DNA of 64,000 nt, from NCBI GenBank assembly GCA_023333565.1, contig JAJKFH010003075.1:1539501-1603500 (forward strand), read 5' to 3'. Under the pieces are notes generated by a model, which searched no databases, was not told the origin of the DNA, and was given only the letters and a program-made list of their open reading frames with translations. The first letter of the stretch is position 1. Every line of letters starts with the position of its first letter. The position numbers and the translations under genes were made by a program. Shown one piece after another: positions 37,942 through 50,893 of the stretch. The DNA comes from Puffinus mauretanicus. Taxonomy: Eukaryota > Chordata > Aves > Procellariiformes > Procellariidae.

Positions 37942-40900
37942 CTGACAATTTAAGAATACAATTAAAGATTTTATGCATTTATAGCTCTTAAAATCCCTGA
38001 GAGGCTTTCATCTGATAGCAACAAGTCTGGGTTCACACACTAGTAGGTTCACGTACAAAACGTTCCACGTGAAAGCATGGAATCACTCGGTACTTTAGAA
38101 TGCTATAAAAGTATTATATTCATTTGTAACAATAATTAAAGAAACATGCATTCATGAATTCAGGCCCAAGACTCTGTAAGATATCAAAATGCAAGCATGA
38201 TAAAGACAAACTGAGAAGAGAAAAAAAAATAATTTCTGTAAATATGATAATTATAGCGCGGAAAACCTTTAAGTGGAGGCAGCTACATAGTAAAGAGAGC
38301 TCGTTCTTGCTATGATTAACAGAAGAGTCAGCCTACTTATTCTCAGCAAAAAATTTCCTTGTCTCCTCCAAAATCATTCCAAACTTGTTTGGAAGGAAGG
38401 ACTAATTCACATTGCTTAAAGAGTTTCTCAGTGTTGCTCAGGACTTCATCTCCCAAAGAACTTAAGGATTAAGCTCACTTTAAAAATTAAATAGCACCAT
38501 CACAATCAGTGGGCTTGGCTGCTACTCAAGCAAAAGCATCAGCTTTTGCAGGAAAAGGCTGTAGAATAAGACTGCCAATGAGACTGACACTATAACGGTG
38601 GGCTGGGCTGGGATAAACTGTGTGCTATGAACGGAGTAGATGCTGCTATAAAGGATACAAAAATTATGGTAAATGGCAATAATTTTCATTCACTAGTGTC
38701 TGCACTTGATCTGATCCAGTGTTCTAAAAGTCACATTTTTGTATTATCTTTCTGTGTTGCAATGTTTTCTGAGGCTTAAACGTCATTTGAAAGGAGTAGG
38801 GTTTTTGTGCTGCTATTGAAGATGGGTAATAGAGGTGATTAAAGTATTTGGATTCCTGGTGGTTAATATAAGAAATGTGTTTTGATTTTTAAAACTCTTT
38901 TTTCTCATTGAAAGTAGTATCTCAAGTCCTTTTCTTCTGAAAGGTTGTGAATTACAGACATAGAGCCCTAAACCCAATGCAGCTTTTGTCATAAATAAAC
39001 ATATGATGCGATTGTTACAGAATAGGGAGAACACTGTTTTTCCTACCCCCTCCCCCCCCCATGTTCCTTGCCACAGAGGTGCCTGGGTGAAGTAGTTTGT
39101 TCTGCTTTGCTTTAAGAATCTCTCCTTCCATCTTAGTTCTGGAATGGATGTTTGCACTTCTTTGTGCACTACTGTTTCAGAAACTGAGATTCCTGCCTTC
39201 CTAATTTGTAATCTTCATGCCTTCAGCCCAGTGTGCTTCAGTACATCTAGAGCTATCAAGCTGGCCAAACAACATCTGGGAAATATGTATGCTTAGAGAG
39301 TTTCCTGTATAAATAACTTTATCAAATAAAGTCAATAATAAAGAAAAAAAGATGAGAACAAATTTTTAGAGTATAATAGATATAATCTGTTTAGATACTT
39401 CATCATACTTTCCTGCATTCCTCGGAATCTAATTTAGTTGCTACACAGAGAAAGTATTAAAACACAGAATGTAGCTTACATCTATTGGAAATAAAACTGT
39501 TTTTTTTTAAGAGAACTATTAGACATAAGACACAAAGGATCAGTACCCTTCTCATTAACCTCTCAAAATGGGATCCATTCCAAGCTAGGCTTGAAAATGT
39601 TCTCTCTCTGAAAACTGCCATGCAGTCTTACCAGTTAATTGTTATCCTTATCAAAGAATGACCCACATTAACATTTAGCTTGAGGTTATTAGCATATTTA
39701 TAAAAATAAAAAAGAAAAAAGTGACCAACATTGTTCATGTTGCTGCCCTTTAGAGTATGGAAAAAGAGAATGCAGCAAGTATACTTAGAAAAAAAATGTT
39801 TAAAATCATGTTCAAACATTCACTGTTTCATGCTTGTGGACTGCTGACTGAACAAGAACTACTTTCAGACATAAGACATTTTGTTTCACTGTGCTTTTCT
39901 TTCTTGATGTAAACAACATTAAGCTAGTTAACGTAGGCCACTGGATGGGGACAGAGGTCACAATATAATCTCTCCATTTCAGTACACTGAGATTAATGAG
40001 GCCAGCAAAACTCTTCTCTGGTTCTTCCATGTGATAGCATTTTTCTGATGACATCATAGAAGGCATTCTAATATTGTGATATATGAATTACTTTTCAAAC
40101 GATCAGAACTTGGGATGTGCTGAATGTGTTGGCAAAAATTCAAGCATTTCTGAGCCTAGGGAATGTGTGCCAGCTCATGAGTAATGGAAGCATTTTAGCT
40201 CCTGACCGGACAATTGCCTACAAAGAGATATATGCTCTGAACACTGCCCCCTGAAAGTGCTCTCCTTCCCCTTTTCCTCCCCTCTCCCTGTCAAAAACCC
40301 ACCAACAAACTGGAAAACCAAACTCTGGACAATAGCACAGAAGCACAGTTTTGGCAAACTTCCCAAACAGTTCTGAGAATAAGAGTATGATCAGCCTTAA
40401 GAAAAGGATAAATTTCCATCAAAGATAATACATGTGGGATATGTACTTTGATCTGTAACATTGGTAGAAACAAAGAGTAGACAATGCAGAAACAAGTAGA
40501 AGTGACATAATCCATAATATCAACCCCAAATGCTAACAGTTGTTCCACAAAAGAAATGGCTAGGGAAAATCACATGGGGTCAAGTCAAGCAGAGAACTAA
40601 GCCGCACCACTAAATTGCCTGATGGTGTTCCCATTAAGCAGAACTGCCCTCCCCATTATGCAGCACTTACTGCAATTAAGTATAGTTTGGTATAAATTAG
40701 TTCTCTGGGAAATGACCCAATCATCAGGTTTCATCAATTAAGCCTTTCTTGTATAAACAGCGTACTGTGTTTAGAAGACAAAGTCAGTGCAATTTTCTTT
40801 GCTTATCCCACTGAACACAAGTCTCGGAGACATCTAGAAATCTTGATAAATCCCACATTTATTGCTATGTTTTCATTCTCCTTGGTTTAACAGATAAATC

Positions 40901-40950
40901 AACTTTGTTGTTTTGTTTCTTTCAAGCACTGGAAAGGAGTTGTCTCTTAC
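37942..40950 (-). other. USH2A: USH2A intron 49
   Basis: A 3.0-kb intron. It contains a C run around 39,050-39,060. Open frames on the minus strand here have no domain or splice-compatible phase. Nothing else was seen. Confidence 0.86.
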
Positions 40951-41119
40951 CTACTAATACCCTAGTGTAATAACCACCACAGCACCGATGTTTCGGTTGC
41001 ACAGCATGTATCTGACCACCACAGCAAACCCCTGGTGAATTAAGAATAAATGGAATGTACTTGTCCTCGCAGCATTGGAAGCCAGGTTTATTGTCGTGCA
41101 GAATCCCATTACAACATAC
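40951..41119 (-). CDS. USH2A: USH2A exon 49 (Cys-rich module, 4 CC doublets)
   Basis: This 169-bp exon has acceptor tctag and donor TAG|gtaaga. The translation opens VCCNGILHDNKPGFQCCEDK, continues with GVCCGGQIH and HRCCGGYYTRVLV, and leaves one base. Four CC doublets occur at regular spacing, each usually followed by G or an acidic residue. This is the repeating unit of the usherin cysteine-rich module, presumably disulfide-stabilised in the extracellular space. The frame chosen is the only one continuous with exons 48 and 50; the longer open frame across this region on the same strand is a different frame. Length equals recalled human exon 49. Confidence 0.94.
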
Positions 41120-44100
41120 CTAGAAGCAGTTAAAAGAAAAAAATCAGTTAGGCAGTATCTGTTAAACAGAACATAATGTGTTCTCTGGCAAAACAACGTA
41201 TGTGAAAACGTGTACAACACATCCTAGCACGGACACTAATATGACTTCAGTCAAATAAAATGTAACTTGGCTAAAATCCTGTGCCCTCCAGCATTATCAG
41301 ACTTCAATAAACTACTGTGTATCTGACAGAATGCTGCTATTTTGTGGCCTTCAACTATACTGCACCTTAATAAAATAGTCCATTAATATGAATCATCTTC
41401 ATATGCCTTGCAGGCTGTTTGAGTCTCTCAATGTGGAGTAGATTGCCATATGTAAATATAATCTACCATCACCTTATCCTTTTCTTTTCTCCCCAATTCT
41501 TATTTCTTTATTTATTCATTTATGATGAAACATGTCATCTGAAACCCTTACAACTAAAACCCAGTGTTTCCCAATATGAGCTTTTGGATTTTCTTTCACA
41601 TAAAAATAAGTGGAATTTTCTTCTTATAGCACATGATCACTTATTTATGACCACAGTTTTTCAGATAGTGTGATCTCAAGAGAATAATATTTATATAAGG
41701 ATTTTTTTTTTTTCCAAAACAAAATTTACATGGAAATGAATTTTGAAAAGGCCTTTTAACTGTGAACTTCTTTCTAGGTGCTGTCGAGAAAATTATACGC
41801 TTGAACAATCAAATAATTATTTGTACACTTACTCCTGTGTCAATGGAGTGGCACACTGTATACACAGCAAATCATATAGAACAGTCAGTAGGATCATTGT
41901 AAAAATTGTAAAATCGGAACCTACAGTCAGTGCAACTTGTATTAGCCAGAAGGATGCCTCTTACAGCTAGACAGAAAACGCAGCTGGCAGTACAGCACAG
42001 ATGTTGGAGCAGAGTTGTTCCTTTGTTTTCTTTTGACATGGAGCACTTCCTCTCCTGACTTTAACCACGTTCTAAATCAGGTTACCTTAGCAGCAAAGAA
42101 AGAAAGTGTTCCTCTAGAAGGATCTTTTGTTTGCCTAGGTACTTTAATTACTAGCTGACAAAAAACTTTAAAAAGAAGTATATTACTAGGCTCAGGACAT
42201 CTAATTTGTATTACATTTATAATGTTAACACAAATACATAAAAACAGAAAAAATATTACTTTTTTTCAGTCATAAACAAATTCTTTCTGACTTCAGAAAG
42301 ATGATGCTTTGTTTTGTTCACTTTTGAACGGCCTTTACTCAATCACCCTTGGGAGTATTAGGTTAGGTTCTGAAGTTACAATTTACAATACATAAACAAT
42401 ATGTAACCATGTAACCCAAAATTAACATGGGGTAGGGCAGAAGGTGTTCTTGTTTCCTCATTATATTTTGAGGTTTTATAACCTTACGTGCTTTGAATTG
42501 TCACACAGTTTTCTGCTTTCCCAGCTCACTTTCTCATTCAGCATCTGTTTTAGACTACCAACGTAGCGGAATTTTGTCATTTTCTGTTCAGGAATTTTGC
42601 ATCTCTGTAGGACCTATTATATTATTTTGCTGTCCACCTTGTCACTGGTAATATAATCCAATCTATGAATTTAATTAACCTACTGTTCTTTCTTCTAGAT
42701 CATTAGTTAAGATGTCAAATAAAACTCTGCTTTACACCTCTTTTCTGCTTCCTATCTTTTGGACATTTTTTTATGACTGGCACGTGCTCCAGGCTGAGTT
42801 TTAATTCATTTGCAATTCGCTCCAAAGCAACCTAGAAGATTACCTGGTCTCTCTGTATTTCCAAGTCATTTAAAAGCATTCTTAAAAATATCAAATCAAG
42901 TACTATCATGCCACTGTCCTCAGAATAGATCACATTTAGCAACAATTCTTGACACTTGTAAAGAAATGGCCTCTGTTCTGTCTTTTTTACTGCATCCTGA
43001 GCTTGAGACACCAGAGCCAGTAAATGCTGTACCTGCCTGCATGAAGGAGGCCAAATACATGTTCCTCACACATTCTTGGTCCCAATTTGTGTGCCCCTTG
43101 GGATTGTGTCTCCCTCTGTGATCTGTCTAGCCCAGTTTCTCTTCTTTTAATGGATTTCATTTGTCATCCCTGTACTGTTTCCTTCTTTTTAGTGATGCAC
43201 ACCACCCAAATTTCACCTGAACCTGGTCTTTCCATCTTTCAGATAAAGAAACTTGCACATCTTTGACATTATCCAAATACTTGAGCAGCCATTTACTTTC
43301 CATGCGATGTTTCCAGTTTTAAGAAATGCCCCTTCCCTTGTGAATCCTCAGTAGAAAGAGCTGCTCTGCATATTTCACACAGACACTGGGAGGGCCGTTT
43401 TAGTACTAACTCTAAAGCATTCTGGTTGGAACATTATTTGTAAGATTGCATTATTACTGGTGCTTTTCCTTTTCCTCCTGAATTCCCTCCAAAAATCCCC
43501 AGCTGAACACGGAGGTATGTTACAATAGTTTCAGGAGCTACATTTCCACGTTAAAAATTATTTAAGATCCTCAGTTTTTCTCAATACCCTATAGACAGCT
43601 TGCAAAAAGGCGTCCAGTCAGCTCTAAAACACATTCAGACTCTCCTCTGGCATTACCGATTGATATAGTTGGTGCTATTATTATGTAGCTCCATAAAATC
43701 CTCTGCAGTCAGCTGTAAATTGTTAAATAACACTTTTTTGGCAGTCCTCTAAAGATAGTTAGTTTCTATTTGCATTGATATTCAGCCCAAGGATTCTGCA
43801 TTATCAATCCATAAAACAAAATGCATTCAAGTAATGCTAAAATTATGTCATAGACAAAGAAGAAAAGCAGATGGATTGAAAGTTATAGTGTCAAAAGGTT
43901 ATTATTATCTCATCCTCTTAGATCTAAAAGTGACAGTCCCAACTGGATGGTGTTACTAGGTACATGAAAGTAGAAGCCTTGTAGCGATCGGATAGAGTGA
44001 CACCAACATTTTAGGCAGGTCGGAGATCTCACCTTCGTACAGAGGGTTGAGTGCTTGACGTATGCTTGCTAGCCAGAAGAGCTTTACTATCTATGGAGAT

Positions 44101-47100
44101 GATACAAGATGTTCATCCTTAGCTATCATGGGAGCCCTTAAAAATATTGATAGACTGAGTCACTCACGAGTCAGTCCTGTAGTTATTCTCTCATCCAAGC
44201 CCACAGAAGGACTGCGACCCAGGAGCACAGGGACTGGGAAGGGCTGGCCGTAAAGAAAGGCTTATTATGACACCTGAGAAAGGCCCCGCCAGCCACGACG
44301 CTAGCACAGGGTAACTAGTTATCAAATCTGGCAGGCAGGATTACACAATATTTTGACAATTTTTTTAAAATACTCCAAACTTATCTATGAAACTCTCTTT
44401 TAATTAAAATTGTGTCATCCCTGATCCCTCTGCTTGCTGAAGACTTTGCTGAAGGATATTATCTGGCCTTATGGACACATGCCAGTTGAGCTAGGACTGA
44501 TTTACTCAAATAAACAGATGTGCTAGGCAGCCATGTTTATCCTTCTTGTCAAACGCTTGCTGCCAGAGCCACTTTGTGAAATAGCAATTCACAAAACACT
44601 CTAAGGAATTCCTATTAGCTACAGGAGTTCATTAAAAATTTCTGCCTGTGGAGCAAACACCAGAGTAATGATTGACCCATCATGTTCTCATGTGAGAGGG
44701 AATATTTTAAATTAGCAAGGCTCATTCTTTTTTACTTAAATTATCTCTGAAGCTATAGAGACACCTTTTTTTGCCAAGTATACTTACTCACCCGTTTTTT
44801 TCCTCAAACTGTTGTTCTCTTTTGGTAATTGGTACAGCCTTAGATCTAAAATCCATGAGCACAAATTATTGTTATTCTGTTACAAATCACTATATATTGT
44901 CTTACTAAAATGGGTTTCATCTCCTGTCGTTCGGGTGTGTTACAACACACACTATACATGAAATGTTATCTTTTTAAAGGTTCTCTAAGCCTGAAAGAAC
45001 TTGAAAAGAATTTGCGCAATATTGCTAGCATTAATAGTAAATTTTACATAAATATTGATGGAATATCCTTCATCAGTGTCAAGATGTGTTAGTTTTCACT
45101 CCTGAAAATTGTGCTTTTGAGGCTAGCTATCAAGCCACCATTTTGCTCCTCCTGTCCTTAAAGAGAAGAGTCCTGCTGGTGTTTTTAACAAATGGCACAT
45201 GTTAACTCCGATGAGTAAAGGGATAAGCCTGTACTTCCTAGTAATGTTAGAGTTATATTTGATTAGTTCATTAACTGCAGGTTTATACACCTTGTTGCTG
45301 CTGGAAAACAAAAATGCCGAAGCTGTATTAACACCTTCAGTCAGGACCCTTTTAACTGTTGTTGTTCATACTCATGATCCATTGTGTACAGAAATTATTA
45401 GCCTTTATGCCACTATTTTAATTACTTTTTTACTGTACCCGTCTCATTATTTTCAGTGTTCACCTCAGGATGCCAGCAACAACAGAAGGACAGTTTGGAA
45501 GCTCCACGGATAATACAGGAATGCCTTTCCCATCGGTACTGAGATTATGCTCCCTGATGGGTGAAGCTAGGGCACATTTCCTTGTTAATTGAAGTACACC
45601 TCTGCAGATCTCGTGATATGTGCTCTGTACGCTGATGTCTGTTTTGAGATTTCAAACGTGGATGGAGTTATGGCTCACACCTTACTGAAAACAGCTAGGA
45701 AAAGACTGTCAATTTTGGCAGCTTGGAAACAGCCAAGCAGCGCAGGTCCGTTACTGTAAAAGGTACATAGGACATAGGGACCCTCCTGGCAGCTGACAAA
45801 ATTCATCATGAGAGTGTATTCTCAGCTTTTCTGCAAAACTACACACAAAAAAACCTTTCTAAATTCTTTTTGCACTCAAGAGTTATAAATCCATCCAAGT
45901 CTGATTACAAACACCAGGGTAAGGATACCAGGCACAGCACTGTGTTAGCTTAGTTAAAATAACAAAGATTTCTAACATCGAAGCAGAAAACCAGATAATA
46001 ACTAGAAACAAGAAGTAGGGATCTGATGCAAAGATTATTTAGGATAGCAGGAATCTGTTTTGGTCTTCATTAGGCTTAATACCAGGCCTACATGAGCCCA
46101 TGAATGTGCATGTACACATGTCCCTTGTAGTGAAAAGGTCATTTGCTCTTTTAGAGATTCCCAAGACAGCTCTGAGCAAGTTGTTTTATTTACACAGCAC
46201 AGTGCTATGCAGAGATACTAACCTGGATCCCAAACGCAGGACACATATACCAGGGCAGCCCTGCACCCGGGCTATTTAGCACTGCCTTTCTGATAGAACT
46301 GTGCTACTGGACCCAGCTCAGCCAATGTTAGCTGAAGAGTCTCTGCATCCCTTTCTACTGTGCAGTAAAAACACACCCTTGTATTCCTATTACTGAAACA
46401 CTTTGGTTTCTATAGATGGAGGGGATTATATCTCTTATGTAGATAAGAAATAACAAATCCCTCTTTTTCTGCAGTGTCTTACAATAGCAAGCTGATAATG
46501 CCAAATGTCACCCATAAATCCATAAGGAAATATTAATAAATAGCCCAAGACATATCTCCAAATTATTTTTGTATAAAAGGCCTACTTTTCCTCTCACTTT
46601 ATATTCCTGAATTCAAGGAAATTGTAAGAGAGGAATTAGATCCATTGTGTCTTGTATACAAGGTGCAATAAATGACCAGAGCAAAAGTGAGAACTCCACA
46701 ACCAGTTTGTCTATTGGAAGCACACATATACAATCTGCCTGCTTTTGCTGACCAGCCTATCATCAAATGAACAAAAAACTTGTTTATTATTCTGGATCTG
46801 AACATTACTTAGGCTGCTCAGCATTTAACTCTCAGTGGCATCTCTTCGCATTTTGCTGTACAATTAATGTATGGCGAACAGCAGCTGGCACTGTGATAAG
46901 AGGCTTTCTTTTCAGAACAAGTGTACACTGGTCAGTGTTGCTTTTCTTCACTTCTGTCCAGTAGACTGTCGAATCTAAGGACCACAGAGACTAGCATAAA
47001 TGCTTCAGCATTATAGCTGGCATAGACTGACAGTGAGTTATATAAAAGTGTGACAGAGGGCTGCCACATAAGGTCTTATGCTGTCCCTCTAGTTTAAGAG

Positions 47101-49230
47101 GAACATGGATGTGCCAGAAGCTCTGTAGCTATCTCTTACAGACATTTTGGATGGCTACTGCAGATACACAGAGCAAACCAGGCAAAGCATTGGGAGGGGA
47201 ATTTTAATCAATTCACCCACAAAAATTACTGCTATGTCATCTTATGTATAAGTGCTTTAGGTTCCTGTGGATCTTCCAGTTGTTTATTATATATTCATTA
47301 CTTAACCAAATAGCACCCACTCCTAACCACAGTCTCTGAGAATACAGAGAGACCGTTATAATAAAATAATGCAAAATTAATTAGAAAAAAATCAAAAGTC
47401 AGGAAGCTATAAAAATAAATGGACACTCTCCAAGCTCAAAGTTACCATAAATGCACAAAGGCTGAAAAAATAAAAATGGAGAAGAAAACTTCTACAATTA
47501 ATATAATACAAATTTAACTCATACATATGCCAAGATCTATTAAAAATTCTACCATGCCAAAAACCTAAAATAAGTAAATTTACCTTTTAGAACAAAGGAT
47601 TTCCCATAATTCACTTGCAAGATTTCAGAAATACATATGTTAAGTATAATATTGCTTTCAAGGGAACTCAAAAGCTAAAGCTGTGTTGGCTGGAATAATT
47701 TGTATTTTGATTTGAACCCCTCAAATAGCTCACTTCCTTAATTACCATCTTGTCTGACAGGGAATCTTGTGAATACATATTGTTTGCTTTAGTCACGGAA
47801 CATGTGATGATGCCTTTGACAAATAGGGACACAATTTCATTACATTAAATCTTACTTTCAAACTAAGAGTTTTCTACCTCATTTGTCAATAAAAACCATT
47901 ACAGACTCCCGCTACGCTATTGATCCTACTCCTAAACAGGAACTCATATGAAGATTAACCTGAAAATAGCCATAATTTAAAAATACATCTGACAAATCAC
48001 AATGGATCCCATTCAGAGCTGCTCATCATTGTCCTGTAACAGCCACCCACTTGTAGCTGAATCTAGATAGATTTTCTGTACTGGAGAATCTGGTCATTAC
48101 GCATTTAGTCAAGGAAGAATTTGAGGGAGGGGAGGAAAAAAAAAAAGGCAAGTCATGTTAACGACCACTCTTTGCCATGCAGGGTTTGACAAATGATTCC
48201 TCACCCACAGAGAAGCTTTATAGTTTTACTAGTGTTTTTGAAATTCTGCACACACCTAGAAAATTTCCCATGGCCTTTAAGTGGTCCAGTGTGATCACTT
48301 TATGCCAAAGGAGCCATACGAACTACCATCATATGCTCCACAGATACCTGAATACTTGAGCTGACAAAGAATCTCCTCTAGTAGTTTACAGTGTGTCATC
48401 TATGGCACGCAGCTGAGCAAAACTGATTTTTCCAAGTGGGATGCAAAAATACATAGAGAGATCTATATACATATATACCCACCATGTAATTTGGCACAAT
48501 GGGATTGGATCAGTGTATTCAAGAGGTTGGTACTGGGATTCCTCACACTTCCATTACACGTGGCTTGTGAGTTTTACTTTGGATCAGATGCAGCCTGATT
48601 CCTTGGGATGAACATCTGCACTATGCACGTGGAGCAAAGCTTTCTGAAGGAAGAAACTTCAGATACGTACTTGGGAAGTGAGGTGGTTCTCAGACTGGTT
48701 GGGAGTCTAAAGTCCCCAACCAGAGCTGGTGCATATTTGAAGGATTTTTGAAACACAGGTTCTGGCTTAGCTTCCTGTGCAAGGGATTTAGTTCGCATGT
48801 ATTAAAACCACTTCTACACTGAACCAGCATGTAGTAAATGAAAACAATCTGGGGATTCACTTCAGAACAGCACTGCTGCTCCAAACCAGTGTTAATGCAA
48901 GACACATTCATAAATGGTAACCAATTCATTTCTTCTGAAAGGAGAAATAAAGTCAACAATCACAGACTTAAGACAACAGAATCACTTGTCATCAGCTGAC
49001 GCACATACACTGCTGGAGATTTTTGCACAGCTATCCCTGTAGTGAGCTCTAACATCCATATTTGATTTTAAAAAGTTTCACGACATGTATCAGAGCCTTG
49101 ATTTTAAAATATCAAAAGAAGCAGAACCCTCCACTTCCCTTCCTCTGATAATTAAAGAGGTTTGGTTTACACACTTATTCCTAAAAGTATAATTTTTCAT
49201 TACACTGCTAACTTAAGAATATACATGTAC
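41120..49230 (-). other. USH2A: USH2A intron 48
   Basis: The longest intron in the window, 8.1 kb, lying inside the Cys-rich module region. It carries a degraded CR1/L3-like LINE fragment (about 42,690-42,910). A CpG-bearing patch around 43,980-44,300 is unidentified. No exon was found; the phase from exon 48 to 49 closes directly. Confidence 0.83.
42690..42910 (-). mobile_element. degraded CR1/L3-like LINE fragment (RT region)
   Basis: On the minus strand, 42,724-42,693 reads LFDILTNDLE, close to the LFNIFINDLE signature of CR1-clade reverse transcriptases. Further along the plus strand (about 42,862-42,904) the minus strand shows a frame-broken YL..K-N-A-F-K, corresponding to the YLDFxKAFDTV motif. 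That motif precedes the first one by a similar distance in intact elements. Stops and shifts are frequent, so this is an old, inactive copy inserted with its coding strand parallel to USH2A. Outer limits are uncertain. Confidence 0.68.
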
Positions 49231-49429
49231 CTTCAACTCTGGATGATAACACACTTCTCCACAGATATTTTCATGCTTTTTACATTCTAATGAGATGCAC
49301 ATTCTATTACTTTTGCTGCTCCTTGGAGTCTTTGATGGGGTACACCTCTGCCACGCTTTACGTAAGAGTTCATATCCCAGGATAATGCCATTTGGCTGTC
49401 CTGGTGATGCCCAGTTGATTTGAAGAGAT
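49231..49429 (-). CDS. USH2A: USH2A exon 48 (FN3 first half, Cys-rich module start)
   Basis: This 199-bp exon has acceptor tgtag and donor AAG|gtacat. It completes SRSLQINWASPGQPNGIIL and GYELLRKAW, the A to C strands of an FN3 repeat. The sequence then leaves the FN3 pattern for a cysteine-bearing stretch (RCTPS, MCISLEC, ENICGEVCYHPELK). This is where the usherin cysteine-rich insertion begins. The FN3 fold resumes only in exon 52. The exon enters in phase 2 and ends on a full codon. Length equals recalled human exon 48 (c.9372-9570). Confidence 0.95.
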
Positions 49430-50861
49430 CTACAATAAGCAAAAAATTACCATCTGTTAAATTATTGAAAGTATTTATGCTTCTCTGGATACTTACATTC
49501 AAGGATTAGCATATAGTAGTTCCATTTTATACTAGTTCACATGGAGTGAAACATTTTGAAGTGTCCAAAATGTTCCTCTGGATGGTGAATTTCACAGCTG
49601 CTTTAATAACCGAAAGGTGTAAAAGTTTGAAAAAAGTGTCAATATGTGCTAATACTCTAGGAAAATAAATCACACATGCAATTCAAGTCCTTAAAGGTTA
49701 CTATTTGAAAGACATCTCATTCATACTTCTGGAAACTTATGTGTAATAAACTTTCTAGCATTTTACTTGTTTCATTTCAGTGGTAGGAGAAAGGATTCAG
49801 TATGCCTTCCTGGTGCTACAGCAAAGGCGTGAACTATTGCTAGGGCTGGCGTGACCGTTCCATTTTCAGATAGGAATCTAGCAGAGGATGGGCAGCTGGG
49901 GGCAAAGGACCACCCCCTGCCCTCTGAGCTGTCGCCAGTGCAGCTTACTCATATTGTGCTCAAGTCACTATTTAGAACAGATTTGTATTCATCTTGCCTT
50001 TTCCCTGCTTTCAAAAACATTCTGCAAAAAATGTACGTTGCTTTGAAATGTATTCTTCAGCACAGAATTAAAAGAAAGAACTCCTCACAGCATCAGTAAG
50101 GACTAGTTCTCTTCTGTGCTTAAATATTTCCATTGACATAAAATTAGAAGTGTAAAATGCAAGTGTTTATCACAAGTAAGACTCAAGACTTCTGACTTTG
50201 AGCACAAAAGCACAACTGCAGCAGCCAGCAAAAGACTGTCTGTAAAACAAAATCCTGTTGTTGATTTCAGGTTTGATATCAGACCATCATCAGTTTAAGG
50301 AAGAAAGTGTCTTAAGGGGAAAAATCATGTTAAACTGTAGCGTGCCTGTCACTACTAAAAACGTGCAGATATTGGCTCCAAAATCTCACTTAATAGTACA
50401 ATTAAAAAAAAAAAAGTTAAAAGGGACATTTGAAACAGAAATTTGCTCTGTCTTTTATAATGTACACATTTGACATTGGTATTTCACATGAAAACTTCAT
50501 TTCTTGCATAATCATTCTGGAATGTTGCATAAGACAAATTTCTTTCACTATGACTCTCTTTGGGTAGAGAGAATGCTACATGTAGATCAACAGGAGGACT
50601 GACAATGTTGCATAGTATATATTTAGGCTCCAAGTACCTCTTTTTAATCTCCATGTCCCAATTACACAGTCACTGTCAGAATGCCAGTGACATCATAAAT
50701 TAGCATTAATTTAAAGTGAAAATGTTACAGTGAAACAGCAGCTGCTGAGATAAACTTTGACATCTTAACAGAATAAAAATAACGGAATTATTATTTCACT
50801 TCCTTGAGGTATAAACAGAGGAATACACACAGCAATAAGCCTTTGCAGAACAGGAATTAAT

Positions 50862-50893
50862 GTCGCCTATGAAGGAATAACTTCATAGGTGAC
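50862..50893. repeat. hairpin with 13-bp arms
   Basis: Left arm gtcgcctatgaag (50,862-50,874) and right arm cttcataggtgac (50,881-50,893) pair at 12 of 13 positions, and the remaining one is a G:T-type pair in RNA. The loop is six bases (gaataa). It sits in intron 47. The stem is shorter than a usual pre-miRNA, so a small inverted-repeat remnant is at least as likely. Confidence 0.75.
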
